DNA of 64,000 nucleotides from Aquimarina mycalae (GTDB lineage: Bacteria > Bacteroidota > Bacteroidia > Flavobacteriales > Flavobacteriaceae): assembly GCF_029906345.1 (NCBI RefSeq), contig NZ_JARYGY010000001.1, positions 966,851 through 1,030,850 of the forward strand. The letters run 5' to 3'. Shown here in pieces: positions 41,849-51,820 of the stretch. The stretch's first letter is position 1. The number at the start of each line of letters is the position of its first letter. The position numbers and the translations under genes were made by a program. The notes beneath the pieces were generated by a model. That model did no database searches. It was not told the DNA's origin and saw only the letters and a program-made list of their open reading frames with translations.

Positions 41849-44770
41849 ATGAGAGCATTATGCACCGTATTTACAGTTTTAATCGTTTCTGGATTCTATT
41901 CTTGTAAAAAGGAAATTAACACAAAAGTTGCTCAAAACAGCACTCCTCTTACCTCATATGTAAACCCTTTTATTGGAACTGGAGGACATGGACATACGTA
42001 TCCTGGTGCAAGCATGCCGTTCGGTATGATGCAATTAAGTCCTGATACTCGTTTAGATGGTTGGGATGGCTGTTCTGGATATCATTATAGTGATTCTTAT
42101 ATTTATGGTTTTTCTCACACTCATCTAAGTGGTACTGGAGTTTCTGATTATGGAGATATCTTATTAATGCCAACTAACGAAATACACTTCAATAATGGAG
42201 CTGACGGAAAAAAAGGGTATCGTGCCCATTTCTCTCATGATAATGAAGAAGCATCTCCTGGATATTATAAGGTGCATCTTGATTCTACTAATATTGAGGT
42301 AGCATTAACTGTTACCCAAAGAGCTGGAATGCATAAATATGTTTTTCCTAATAGAGAAAGACAAATTGTAATACTAGATTTAGCCCATAGAGATCAGGTT
42401 CTGGATCATGCAATACAATTAGTATCAGATACAGAAATTAAAGGATATAGACACTCTAAAGCTTGGGCTGAGAAACAATTGCTATATTATCATATTAAAT
42501 TTTCTAAACCAGTTAAGAATACACAATCTACAGAAGATGGAAAAAAAATGGCTTTCGAATTTGATAATACCACAAACGATCCCATCTACGTTTCTGTCGG
42601 TATTTCGGCAGTAGATGAAAAAGGAGCTCTAAAAAACTTAGAAAAAGAAATAGGATCTAAGACATTTGATCAAGTAAAAAAAGATGCTGAAGATACTTGG
42701 GAAAATCAACTGCGTAAAATTGTAATTGAAAGCACTAACAACGATTACAAAACTAATTTTTACACCTCGTTGTACCATTCCATGCTTGCTCCAAACATGT
42801 ATCAAGATGTCGATGGCAGGTATAGAGGAATGGATCTAAAAATTCATCAAAACGCTAACTTCGATTACTATTCGGTATTCTCACTTTGGGATACCTATAG
42901 AGCTACACATCCATTATATACGATTATTGAACAAGACAGAACCAATGATTTTATTAATACATTTCTTGCTAAATATGATGAAGGTGGCATTATGCCAATA
43001 TGGGATTTGGCTGGTAACTATACACATTGTATGATTGGATATCACGCAGTTCCAGTAATCGCAGATGCATATTTAAAAGGAATAAAAGGGTATGATGCAG
43101 AAAAAGCTTTTGAAGCTATGAAGTATAGTGCCACCAGAGATAAATTAGGATTACAGTCTTACAAAAACTTTGGGTACATTCCTGTAGAAGAAGAAAGTGA
43201 GTCTGTTTCTAAAACTTTAGAATATGCTTATGATGATTGGACAATAGCCCAAATGGCAAAAGCGCTTAATAAACCTGAAGATGTAAAAGAATTTACAAAG
43301 AGAGCACAGTATTATAAAAATGTATTTGATCCTTCTACAAAATTTATGCGTGGTAGATATCGAAACACATGGTTTTCTCCATTTGATCCTTATGAGGTGA
43401 ATTTTAATTATACCGAAGCTAATTCCTGGCAATACAGCTTTTATGTCCCTCAGGATATCAGTGGTTTTATAACCTTATTAGGCGGTAAAAAAACATTAGA
43501 AAAACAATTAGATACGCTCTTCTCTGCAAACAGTAATACTTCTGGATCACACCAAGTTGATATCACAGGTCTTATCGGACAATATGCACATGGAAATGAA
43601 CCAAGTCATCATATGGGGTATCTTTATAATTATGTAAACAAACCTCATAAAACTCAAGAAAAAATTCATCAAATTCTCACCGAATTATATACTAATACTC
43701 CAGACGGAATCTCAGGAAATGAAGATTGTGGACAGATGAGTGCTTGGTATATATTTAGCAGTCTCGGTTTTTATCCAGTAACTCCTGGATCTAATGACTA
43801 TATCATTGGAACTCCTCTTTTTGACAAAGCCACAATACATCTTGAAAACGGAAAAGAGTTTACTATTATAGCCAATAACCTATCTAAGGAAAACAAATAT
43901 ATAGCTTCGGCTCAATTAAATGATATGCCACATTTTTTCTCTTATCTTCAACATGATGATATTATGAAAGGAGGAACATTAGTTTTTGAAATGACCAATA
44001 CTCCATCTAATTGGGCTACAAAAGATGAGCACATCCCTAGCACTGCCATTACAGATCATATCATTATTACACCTCCTTTTATTGCTGAAGGAGAAATTGC
44101 TTTCAAAGAAAAAACAACTATTACGCTACAAAATGTAGATTCAAATACAATTATTTATTATACTCTGAACGATTCTGTATTCAAAAAATATAATGAGCCC
44201 ATAGAAATCTCTTCTCCACTAACATTAAAAACATATGCATCACTAAATAATATTAAAAGTGCTGTAATTGCTACAGAGTTTTTTAAGATAGATGCTAATC
44301 TTTCTATCCAATTAAAGAACGAATATGCAAATAGATATAATGGTGGAGGACCCAATGCATTAATCAATGGCATTAAAGGAACCACAGATTATCGATCAGG
44401 ATCTTGGCAGGGTTTCCACGATAGAGATGTAATTGCAACCATTGATTTGGGAAGCGCTAAAGAAATTAATACGGTTGCTATAGGTTTTCTGGAAGATCAA
44501 CGTAGTTGGATATTCTATCCTACCAAGGTGGAAATTTGGGTTTCTGATGATGGTCAACAATGGAAATCAATATCAAAAAATGAAATTGAACAAGAACCAA
44601 CTCCTAATGAAACACCTAGTATCAAAATAGTCGAAAGAAAATTCGAAAAACGAAAAGCGCGTTACGTAAAGATTCAGGCTAAAACCGTGGGAGTAATTCC
44701 TTCTTGGCATATAGGAAGTGCTCATGATGGGAGGGCATGGATTTTTGCGGATGAAATAATTATAAAATAG
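41849..44770 (+). CDS. GH92 alpha-mannosidase, lipoprotein
   Basis: 973 residues. Lipobox FYSC (C19). GH92 hallmarks: VNPFIGTGGHGHTYPGASMP, LSPDTRLDGWDGCSGYHY, FSHTHLSGTG, then IMPIWDLAGNYTHCM, EANSWQYSFYVPQD and GNEDCGQMSAWYIFSSLGFY, the last two carrying the acid and base residues and calcium contacts. GH92 enzymes are calcium-dependent exo-alpha-mannosidases, mostly alpha-1,2. After the catalytic part come a chitobiase-C-like module (IYYTLNDS) and a galactose-binding-like module ending GRAWIFADEIIIK, the same pair as in the divergent GH20 protein. It starts an operon with glycosylasparaginase and a sugar transporter. Confidence 0.96.
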   Translation: MRALCTVFTVLIVSGFYSCKKEINTKVAQNSTPLTSYVNPFIGTGGHGHTYPGASMPFGMMQLSPDTRLDGWDGCSGYHYSDSYIYGFSHTHLSGTGVSDYGDILLMPTNEIHFNNGADGKKGYRAHFSHDNEEASPGYYKVHLDSTNIEVALTVTQRAGMHKYVFPNRERQIVILDLAHRDQVLDHAIQLVSDTEIKGYRHSKAWAEKQLLYYHIKFSKPVKNTQSTEDGKKMAFEFDNTTNDPIYVSVGISAVDEKGALKNLEKEIGSKTFDQVKKDAEDTWENQLRKIVIESTNNDYKTNFYTSLYHSMLAPNMYQDVDGRYRGMDLKIHQNANFDYYSVFSLWDTYRATHPLYTIIEQDRTNDFINTFLAKYDEGGIMPIWDLAGNYTHCMIGYHAVPVIADAYLKGIKGYDAEKAFEAMKYSATRDKLGLQSYKNFGYIPVEEESESVSKTLEYAYDDWTIAQMAKALNKPEDVKEFTKRAQYYKNVFDPSTKFMRGRYRNTWFSPFDPYEVNFNYTEANSWQYSFYVPQDISGFITLLGGKKTLEKQLDTLFSANSNTSGSHQVDITGLIGQYAHGNEPSHHMGYLYNYVNKPHKTQEKIHQILTELYTNTPDGISGNEDCGQMSAWYIFSSLGFYPVTPGSNDYIIGTPLFDKATIHLENGKEFTIIANNLSKENKYIASAQLNDMPHFFSYLQHDDIMKGGTLVFEMTNTPSNWATKDEHIPSTAITDHIIITPPFIAEGEIAFKEKTTITLQNVDSNTIIYYTLNDSVFKKYNEPIEISSPLTLKTYASLNNIKSAVIATEFFKIDANLSIQLKNEYANRYNGGGPNALINGIKGTTDYRSGSWQGFHDRDVIATIDLGSAKEINTVAIGFLEDQRSWIFYPTKVEIWVSDDGQQWKSISKNEIEQEPTPNETPSIKIVERKFEKRKARYVKIQAKTVGVIPSWHIGSAHDGRAWIFADEIIIK

Positions 44771-44773
44771 TTT

Positions 44774-45781
44774 ATGAAGAGACGCCAATTTATTCAAAAT
44801 ACAGCACTTACTAGTGTTGGATTAACCGTAGGATCTACAATTATAGGCTGTAAAGAAAACCAAGATCAATCGGTAGCACAAGAAAAAAACACATCTATGA
44901 ACAGTACTAACCCATCTCCTATAGCCATCTGTACTTGGCGATTTACAAAAGCAAACGCCGCAGCTGGTGAAGCATTAGCAGCTGGAAAACCAGCACTCGA
45001 CGCAGTTATTGAAGGAGTTGCCATCGAAGAAGAAAACTTAAAGAATACAACTGTTGGGAAAGGTGGCGCCCCAGATAGAGAAGGAAATGTAACACTGGAT
45101 GCCTGTGTAATGAACTCTGATGGTGATTGTGGTGCTGTAGTTTGTGTAGAAAACATTACGAATGTTGCAGCATTAGCCAGAAAAGTTATGGAAGAAACTC
45201 CTCATGTTATCTTAGCAGGAGAAGGTGCAGAGGAATTTGGGTATCGACAGGGTTTCAAAAAAGAAAATCTTCTTACAGATGCTTCTAAATTAGCTTGGGA
45301 AACCTGGAAAAAATCTCCCGAATATAAACCTATCATAAATATCGAAAATCATGATACCATCGGTATGCTAGCTATTGATACTAATGGAGATATTGCTGGT
45401 GCTTGTACCACTTCTGGATTGTCATATAAAATGAAAGGTCGTGTCGGAGATTCTCCAATTATAGGATCAGGATTATTTATTGATAACGAAATTGGTGGAG
45501 CAGTAGCGACTGGAATGGGAGAAGAAGTTTTAAAAACTGTGGGGAGCTTCCTAATTGTAGAACTGATGCGAAATGGAATGAGTCCGCAAAAAGCTTGCGA
45601 AGAAGCTATTCGTAGGATTGTTACGAAAAATGATCGCTATAAAGATTTTCAGATTGCATATATTGCTATGAATAAATCAGGAGAAGTAGGTCATTATTGT
45701 ATTCATGAAGGTTTTTCGATTATGCAATATCAAGACGGAAATAATAAGAACATTCCAACAAGTTTTTACAATAAAGCATAA
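44774..45781 (+). CDS. N4-(beta-N-acetylglucosaminyl)-L-asparaginase (glycosylasparaginase)
   Basis: 335 residues of the Ntn-hydrolase family. The self-cleavage site is D194|T195 in NHDTIGML; Thr195 becomes the N-terminal nucleophile of the beta chain. GGAPDREGNVTLDACVM and GRVGDSPIIGSGLFI are conserved substrate-side motifs. It splits GlcNAc-Asn into aspartate and GlcNAc-amine, the last step of N-glycan removal. The N-terminus MKRRQFIQ has a twin-arginine motif, and IIGC (C26) is a lipobox, so it may be a Tat-exported lipoprotein. It follows GH92 by 3 bases. Confidence 0.95.
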   Translation: MKRRQFIQNTALTSVGLTVGSTIIGCKENQDQSVAQEKNTSMNSTNPSPIAICTWRFTKANAAAGEALAAGKPALDAVIEGVAIEEENLKNTTVGKGGAPDREGNVTLDACVMNSDGDCGAVVCVENITNVAALARKVMEETPHVILAGEGAEEFGYRQGFKKENLLTDASKLAWETWKKSPEYKPIINIENHDTIGMLAIDTNGDIAGACTTSGLSYKMKGRVGDSPIIGSGLFIDNEIGGAVATGMGEEVLKTVGSFLIVELMRNGMSPQKACEEAIRRIVTKNDRYKDFQIAYIAMNKSGEVGHYCIHEGFSIMQYQDGNNKNIPTSFYNKA

Positions 45782-45792
45782 ATTATTTTATC

Positions 45793-47109
45793 ATGAATCA
45801 ATCAAAGTCTTATCGCAGTGCTTTTATCATCATTACTATACTATTTTTTTTATGGGGTTTTATTACTGTATTAGTAGATTCTTTAATCCCTCGGTTGCGT
45901 GATGTATTCGAACTCTCTTATTTTCAAGCTGGATTGGTTCAATTTGCATTTTTTACCGCATTCTTTGTATTATCGGTACCAGCAGGATTTATTTTATCCA
46001 AAATTGGATATAAAAAAGGAATCATAGTAGGGCTCACCACTATGGCGATAGGATGTTTATTGTTTTATCCAGCATCTGCATATCGTTTCTTTAGTGTGTT
46101 TTTATTAGGATATTTTACACTAGCTGGCGGCATTACTATTTTGCAAGTGGCTGCGAACCCTTATGTTGCTTTATTAGGAAATGAAAATGGAGCAGCCAGT
46201 CGTCTTAACTTATCTCAAGCCTTTAATTCTCTAGGTACGGCTATTGCCCCTATTGTAGGAGCTATATTTTTGTTGAGTGATACCGTAAAATCATCCGAAG
46301 AAATTCTAACATTAACAGATACTCAAAAAGAAGCATATTATACTGCCGAAGCAGCTACCGTACAAATTCCTTTTTTAGCGATCGCAGGTTTTATTTTATT
46401 ACTGGCTATACTATTTAGGTTTATTAAGCTACCTGCTTTAATGAAAGAAAGTCCAAAAGATGGATATGGTAGGCTGTTACGAAATAAAATAATGCTCTTG
46501 GGTGCACTAGGAATATTTGTATATGTAGGAGCAGAAGTAGCTATTGGTAGTTATTTAGTTAATTACTTCTTGGATATGCAATTGGTAGAAGTGATCAAAA
46601 ACACTCCTTTTATGCGCACACTATGCGAACGGATCTTAAATTCTGATCTTACAACGATGGACGGCAAAGCTATTGTGGGAGCCTTTGTTGTTTTCTATTG
46701 GTCTGGAGCTATGATCGGTCGATTTATTGGTGCGTATCTCACGAAGATTATGTCTCCTGGAAAGGTATTAAGCATTTTTGCTGGACTAGCAATTACGATG
46801 CTTTTAATATCCATGAATACGAATGGATTGATTGCTATGTGGTCAATTCTGGCTGTAGGGTTATTCAATTCAATTATGTTTCCAACCATATTTACCCTTG
46901 CGTTAGATGGACTGGGAGATTTAAAGCCTCAAGCTTCAGGTTTATTATGTATGGCGATTGTAGGTGGTGCATTAATACCTCCTTTCTATGGCTTTCTAAC
47001 TGATAATATTGGTTTTAAAATGGCTTTACTTTTAGTAATAGTATGTTATGGATATATTTTATGCTACGGATGGTTGAAAAATAAAAAAACATCGGATATC
47101 AATCTTTGA
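45793..47109 (+). CDS. FucP/NagP-like sugar:H+ symporter (MFS)
   Basis: 438 residues with 12 predicted membrane helices. The family pattern of FucP/GluP/NagP proteins is visible: FFLWGFITVLVDSLIPRLR, FQAGLVQFAFFTAFFVLSVPAG, ILQVAANPYVALLG and SRLNLSQAFNSLGTAIAPIVGA. It imports a monosaccharide. Position next to GH20, GH92 and glycosylasparaginase points to GlcNAc or mannose, an inference. It lies 11 bases after the glycosylasparaginase stop. Confidence 0.92.
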   Translation: MNQSKSYRSAFIIITILFFLWGFITVLVDSLIPRLRDVFELSYFQAGLVQFAFFTAFFVLSVPAGFILSKIGYKKGIIVGLTTMAIGCLLFYPASAYRFFSVFLLGYFTLAGGITILQVAANPYVALLGNENGAASRLNLSQAFNSLGTAIAPIVGAIFLLSDTVKSSEEILTLTDTQKEAYYTAEAATVQIPFLAIAGFILLLAILFRFIKLPALMKESPKDGYGRLLRNKIMLLGALGIFVYVGAEVAIGSYLVNYFLDMQLVEVIKNTPFMRTLCERILNSDLTTMDGKAIVGAFVVFYWSGAMIGRFIGAYLTKIMSPGKVLSIFAGLAITMLLISMNTNGLIAMWSILAVGLFNSIMFPTIFTLALDGLGDLKPQASGLLCMAIVGGALIPPFYGFLTDNIGFKMALLLVIVCYGYILCYGWLKNKKTSDINL

Positions 47110-47111
47110 TA

Positions 47112-47504
47112 ATGATGAATGTAAAGGCCAAATCCTTTTTTTTGATAGATGGAATCGGAGCGTTGATATCTGCTATATTACTAGGAGTTGTATTTATTCG
47201 ATTTCAAAGTAGTATAGGGCTTCCTGAAACTACTTTATATTTTCTAACCACATTTCCCTGTATTTTTATAGTATATGATATCTATTGCTATTTTTATTTA
47301 GATAAAAGTCATAGCTTTTTTCTAAAGATCATCGGTGTTTCGAATCTCTTGTATAGTTTAATTTCTGTAGTTATATTATTTGTTCATTTTCAAAAACTGA
47401 CTCGTTTGGGATTACTTTATTTTTTACTTGAAATAGCAGTGATTCTTATTCTTGTATATTTAGAATTAAAAGTTGCGTATCATCTAAATCGTAAAAACAC
47501 TTAA
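47112..47504 (+). CDS. Small four-helix membrane protein
   Basis: About 130 residues, nearly all hydrophobic, with four likely membrane helices (FFLIDGIGALISAILLGVVF; TLYFLTTFPCIFIVYDIYCY; FFLKIIGVSNLLYSLISVVI; LLYFLLEIAVILILVYLELK). Start is ATG 47112 or 47115, 2-5 bases after the transporter stop. I know of no function; it is the last gene of the GH92 operon. Confidence 0.6.
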   Translation: MMNVKAKSFFLIDGIGALISAILLGVVFIRFQSSIGLPETTLYFLTTFPCIFIVYDIYCYFYLDKSHSFFLKIIGVSNLLYSLISVVILFVHFQKLTRLGLLYFLLEIAVILILVYLELKVAYHLNRKNT

Positions 47505-47570
47505 CATATTTTATACTTTTTGGAGATAAAAATCATGGATCAGCAATCATATCATATACCATATAGACAA

Positions 47571-50054
47571 TTAATCAACTAGCATATTCAACGTTTTTAT
47601 CAGAATATCAACTTCTGAATCCGTAGTAGTTTTAAACAAAACAACCTTTTCTTCATTAGGAAGTAGGTCAAAAAAATTATCGCTAAAACTACCTTTACTA
47701 TTGGTATACAAGAATACATCTTTTTGTAGTTGGGTTGAGGATATTTTGACTTCATATCCATGCTCAACTTTAATTACTTTTTTAATGATTTCTTGAGCTG
47801 GTAATTGTAAATTTTTAGGTTTTACAAAATAAAAATTAGTGCTCGACTGATTAAACCTTGATATCAACATTACTTCTTCTTTTAGTATATCTAAAGTTTT
47901 CATTGATTTTTTAAATACTACTTGAGAAGCATTTGCTTTTACAGAAATTTGCTCATTATGTTTCCAAATTACCTTTCCATTAAAATCTTGAATCGTTAAT
48001 TCTAAGTTCCCAGTTTGTTGTTGTAATTCATCATTAACAACATATATATTCAATGTATCATTCTCAATTTTTGGAGAAATCAGTATATTTTCGAAACTTC
48101 TTTTTGCTTTATAATGCAATGCCTTCTTATTTCCCAACCCGTCAATACCAGACCAGGAAACCACTGGCCAACAATCATTTAATTGCCAATAAAGAGAACC
48201 CATATTATATGGTTTAGCACGACGATGCGCTTCTATCCCTTTTGCCATACCATACGCCTGTAATAATTGACTTACATATACATAATCTTCATCTGTATCA
48301 GGAACTGGAAAATCACGTTCCATATACTCTTTTATTAGCGCGAATCCTCTATTATGTTTTTGATGTGTCGCAAAACTGGAGTGATCAATATCGATACTAT
48401 CTTGTTGCGTGAAATACTGAATAGCCTGATAACTTGGAAATGACTGAAACCCAAATTCGCTCATAAATCTTGGCACTTTATCCTCGAATCTCTCAAAAGG
48501 ATATCCATCGTGCCATACTCCCCAATCATGTGCATTCCCTTCCGTTTGAAATTTTGGGTTTCCTCTTCCGTATTTAGGTGAGCTTTCCCAGTATGATGTG
48601 TTTGTTAGATCAGCAACCGTATTTGGTAAAATATCATTAAATAGTTTTTGATAATTACCCCATATCTCAGCTTTCTCTTCCTCACTTCTATTTGCTTGCC
48701 ATCCCCAATTGTGCCAAGCTTCGTTATTCTCATTATTTCCGCACCAAAGTGCAATACTTGCGTGATCACGCAATCTGGTTACATTATCTATAGCCTCTTG
48801 TTTTACATTTTCTAAAAAATCTACATCTCCTGGATACATTGCACAAGCAAACATAAAGTCCTGCCACAAAAGAACACCTTTTTCATCTGCTAAATCATAA
48901 AAAACGTTATTCTCATAAATTCCGCCACCCCAAACACGTAACATATTCATATTTGCATCTATCACATCATCAAAAAGCGCTACATACGCTTGATTAGTAA
49001 CTTCTGGCTGAAAAATATTTTGTGGTATATAATTCGCCCCTTTCATAAAGATAGACTGACCATTTAGTTTAAAATAAAAAGATTCTCCGTTTACATCCTT
49101 ATCAGTAATTAACTCAATAGTTCGTAATCCTTTTTTGATATTCTCTGATGCGACCACCTCATCTCCATATAACACCTGAATTTGTATATCATATAAAAAA
49201 GGTTCGCCTAACGTATGTATCCACCATCGTTTAGGGTTTTCTATCTGAAAATTTACACTATAGGTTTGACTTCCTTTTTCTAGTGTGATTTTTTTTGTTT
49301 CAGAGATTTCTTTATTAATCAATATATGAACTACTACTTCTTCATCCATATCTTCAGTTGAGTTTAACAGAATATCAGCTTGCAGTTTTGCTAATTTGTC
49401 GTCTAAAGATTGTTGTTTTATATATACATCTTGTAACTGTATATCGTCCCATGATTTCAAGATAATGGGTTTCCATATACCAGCAGTAATGAATTTAGGC
49501 CCCCAATCCCAACCATAATGGAACTGAGCTTTCCGAGAAAAAATACGATTCCCAGCAGGTAAGTTATAAGATAGTTTTGCTTTTTTTTCTTCCTCTATTG
49601 CCGTTGGATTCTTGAATAAAACTCTCAATCGGTTTTCACTCTGAAGTTTTCCACTTACATCTACCTTCCATGTTCTAAAAGCATTATTAGTTTTTAACAG
49701 CAAACTATCATTCAAAAATATTTCGGCATAGGTATCAATACCTTCAAAACTAAGCTGATGATGTTTCCTTTGTAACTGTTCTTCTCCTAACTTTAAAATA
49801 GTCTTATACTCCCAATCTTCAGAAGTGATCCATTGCAACTTTTCCTCATTGACTCCTAAAAAGGGGTCTTCTATTTTTTTGTTTTTCAACAAATCTGTAT
49901 GTACTGTACCTGGAACATATGCTGATAACCAAGAAGTATCTTTTACTGATTTAAAATGCCATGTAGCATCAATCTCTGTAGTTAGGTTTTTCTTTTTCTT
50001 GCTACACGAAAAAACTACGAGTAGTAATAATAATATTCCTGCTTTTTTATGCAT
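47571..50054 (-). CDS. GH2 beta-mannosidase, lipoprotein
   Basis: 827 residues. Lipobox VFSC (C17) from the ATG at 50054. The N-terminal galactose-binding-like domain has WHFKSVKDTSWLSAYVPGTV, typical of beta-mannosidases. The barrel carries the acid/base in WCGNNENNEAW (about residue 440) and the nucleophile in MSEFGFQSFPS (about 533). It removes the single beta-linked mannose of the N-glycan core, or beta-mannan oligosaccharides. It is the last gene after M28 peptidase and SDR genes and converges on the GH92 operon. No terminator hairpin is obvious. Confidence 0.94.
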   Translation of the reverse strand: MHKKAGILLLLLVVFSCSKKKKNLTTEIDATWHFKSVKDTSWLSAYVPGTVHTDLLKNKKIEDPFLGVNEEKLQWITSEDWEYKTILKLGEEQLQRKHHQLSFEGIDTYAEIFLNDSLLLKTNNAFRTWKVDVSGKLQSENRLRVLFKNPTAIEEEKKAKLSYNLPAGNRIFSRKAQFHYGWDWGPKFITAGIWKPIILKSWDDIQLQDVYIKQQSLDDKLAKLQADILLNSTEDMDEEVVVHILINKEISETKKITLEKGSQTYSVNFQIENPKRWWIHTLGEPFLYDIQIQVLYGDEVVASENIKKGLRTIELITDKDVNGESFYFKLNGQSIFMKGANYIPQNIFQPEVTNQAYVALFDDVIDANMNMLRVWGGGIYENNVFYDLADEKGVLLWQDFMFACAMYPGDVDFLENVKQEAIDNVTRLRDHASIALWCGNNENNEAWHNWGWQANRSEEEKAEIWGNYQKLFNDILPNTVADLTNTSYWESSPKYGRGNPKFQTEGNAHDWGVWHDGYPFERFEDKVPRFMSEFGFQSFPSYQAIQYFTQQDSIDIDHSSFATHQKHNRGFALIKEYMERDFPVPDTDEDYVYVSQLLQAYGMAKGIEAHRRAKPYNMGSLYWQLNDCWPVVSWSGIDGLGNKKALHYKAKRSFENILISPKIENDTLNIYVVNDELQQQTGNLELTIQDFNGKVIWKHNEQISVKANASQVVFKKSMKTLDILKEEVMLISRFNQSSTNFYFVKPKNLQLPAQEIIKKVIKVEHGYEVKISSTQLQKDVFLYTNSKGSFSDNFFDLLPNEEKVVLFKTTTDSEVDILIKTLNMLVD

Positions 50055-50079
50055 ATCAAAAAACACAAGTGATTATACA

Positions 50080-50760
50080 TCAAGGCGTACTACTAGATAC
50101 TTGCAACACCTTACCATTATAAAATTTATTTGCAGTAAGTGAAAAATCTTTAATATAATTTGCCATTTCAATTGCTGTAAGTGGCGCTTGATATCCAGGA
50201 AATGCTTCTTCCAGCATCTCGGTTTGCACAGCTCCCAAGGCTAATACATTAAAAGCGATACCACTTTCTTTATATTCTTCTGCCAGTAATTCGCTTAAAG
50301 TAATTACAGCTCCTTTACTAGAACTATATGCAGCTAGACCAGGGAACTTCATACTACCTTGAATTCCTCCCATACTACTTATCGTTACCACGTGACTTCC
50401 TTCAGTCATATATGGCAACATAAGACGTGTAATTTCTGCTACCCCAAAAACATTTACCTTGTATACTTCTTCAAATTCTTGAGTAGAAATTTCGCCAAAA
50501 GGCTTATTTAATAATTTACCAGCATTATTGATTAGGATATCAACCTGATTCCAAGAATCTACTACGTAATCTTTCAATTTTTGTAAATCCGAAGAATCGC
50601 ATAAATCAAAAGAAAACGTGTGGATATTTTTATGATTTAGAGCAGCAATAGGTTTTTCATTTCTGGATAAAGCTAAAACCTGATGTCCTTCTTCAGCAAA
50701 CAATATAGCCATCTCATATCCAATTCCTCTACTGGCTCCAGTAATTATAATATTTTTCAT
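50080..50760 (-). CDS. Short-chain dehydrogenase/reductase
   Basis: 226 residues, classical SDR: TGASRGIG (8-15), NNAG near 78-81, Ser in TISSMGG, and Y-x-x-x-K as YSSSKGA. The C-terminus differs from the usual WVTG...DGG ending; it reads TANKFYNGKVLQVSSSTP. The Arg after strand 2 (ALSRN) suggests NADP(H). Substrate unknown. It lies 25 bases before the beta-mannosidase start and 42 after the peptidase gene. Confidence 0.88.
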   Translation of the reverse strand: MKNIIITGASRGIGYEMAILFAEEGHQVLALSRNEKPIAALNHKNIHTFSFDLCDSSDLQKLKDYVVDSWNQVDILINNAGKLLNKPFGEISTQEFEEVYKVNVFGVAEITRLMLPYMTEGSHVVTISSMGGIQGSMKFPGLAAYSSSKGAVITLSELLAEEYKESGIAFNVLALGAVQTEMLEEAFPGYQAPLTAIEMANYIKDFSLTANKFYNGKVLQVSSSTP

Positions 50761-50802
50761 TAGTTATAAAATCTTACCCTGTTTCATCGATTTATATGAG
50801 TC

Positions 50803-51747
50803 TTAATTTAACTTAATTTCTTTTGTTGGTGTATTTAAGATACTGGTTATTGCTGGTACACAATCATTAATCAGCTCTGCCATAAATTCGAAATTCATTT
50901 GTGAAACCTCATCATCAACATGGTGATAATAGTCATAATTGGTAAAGTCAAAGGTGGAAATGGTTTGACAAGGAACGCCAAATTCTTTATAAAAAGGATA
51001 GTTATCACTTCTTCTAAATAACTGAAACTCCTTTGCTTTAGGCAAAAAACCTATTAATTCACTACCTACATATTCATTTATTTTCTTAGCCATATTAGAT
51101 GCTTCAAATCCAGTAATATATGCCTTATATGCTTTATCATTTAGCGGCACTCCGATCATTTCGAAATTTACCATCGTATAAAGATCCAGGTTTTTTTCTT
51201 TTAAAACTTTAGCTAGGTGTTTCGATCCCAGCAACCCTCTTTCTTCTGCTCCAAATAACACAAACAATACACTACGTTTGTTATTTTTTGTTTTAGCAAA
51301 ATGTTTAGCTAATGAAATTACCGCTGTACTTCCTGCAGCATTATCATTAGCTCCATTAGCAATCACATCTCCGTTAACATCTTTACCTTGCCCTATATGA
51401 TCAAAATGTGCTCCTACAATTACAAATTCTTTGGAAAGTTCAGGATCTGTTCCTTTTAAGTACCCAACTACATTATATGTTTCTGTTCCTTTGGCATCAA
51501 AGGTATCCAAATAAGTTTCGAAATAAGGAGTGATTCCAGATTCCTTAAATGCGGACTCTATATATTTTGCAGCTTTTTCTAAGCCTTCACTTCCTGTATC
51601 TCTTCCATTGAGCTCATCACTAGCCAAAAAGTTCATAATGCTGCCTACATCGGCAGCTGTAGTACTGGATGCCGAAGATTGCGCAACAGTTGTTTCTTTA
51701 CAAGTGATACATAAGAGTGCGATAGCTACTAGTATAATCTGTTTCAT
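50803..51747 (-). CDS. M28-family zinc peptidase, lipoprotein
   Basis: 314 residues. Lipobox-like CITC (C16). M28 zinc ligands are all present: H and D in GAHFDHIG and NGANDNAAG, catalytic Glu pair in FGAEERGLLGS, Glu or Asp in NFEMIG, and the last His in YYHHVDDE. It is an aminopeptidase-type enzyme in the periplasm or on the surface. It could trim glycopeptides released by the neighbouring glycosidases, which is an inference. Confidence 0.9.
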   Translation of the reverse strand: MKQIILVAIALLCITCKETTVAQSSASSTTAADVGSIMNFLASDELNGRDTGSEGLEKAAKYIESAFKESGITPYFETYLDTFDAKGTETYNVVGYLKGTDPELSKEFVIVGAHFDHIGQGKDVNGDVIANGANDNAAGSTAVISLAKHFAKTKNNKRSVLFVLFGAEERGLLGSKHLAKVLKEKNLDLYTMVNFEMIGVPLNDKAYKAYITGFEASNMAKKINEYVGSELIGFLPKAKEFQLFRRSDNYPFYKEFGVPCQTISTFDFTNYDYYHHVDDEVSQMNFEFMAELINDCVPAITSILNTPTKEIKLN

Positions 51748-51820
51748 GTTTTATTTATTCTTTGAGATGAATGTTGATTTTTGCTAAAGATACTTAAAAA
51801 GAACACTCTTAGAAATGAAA

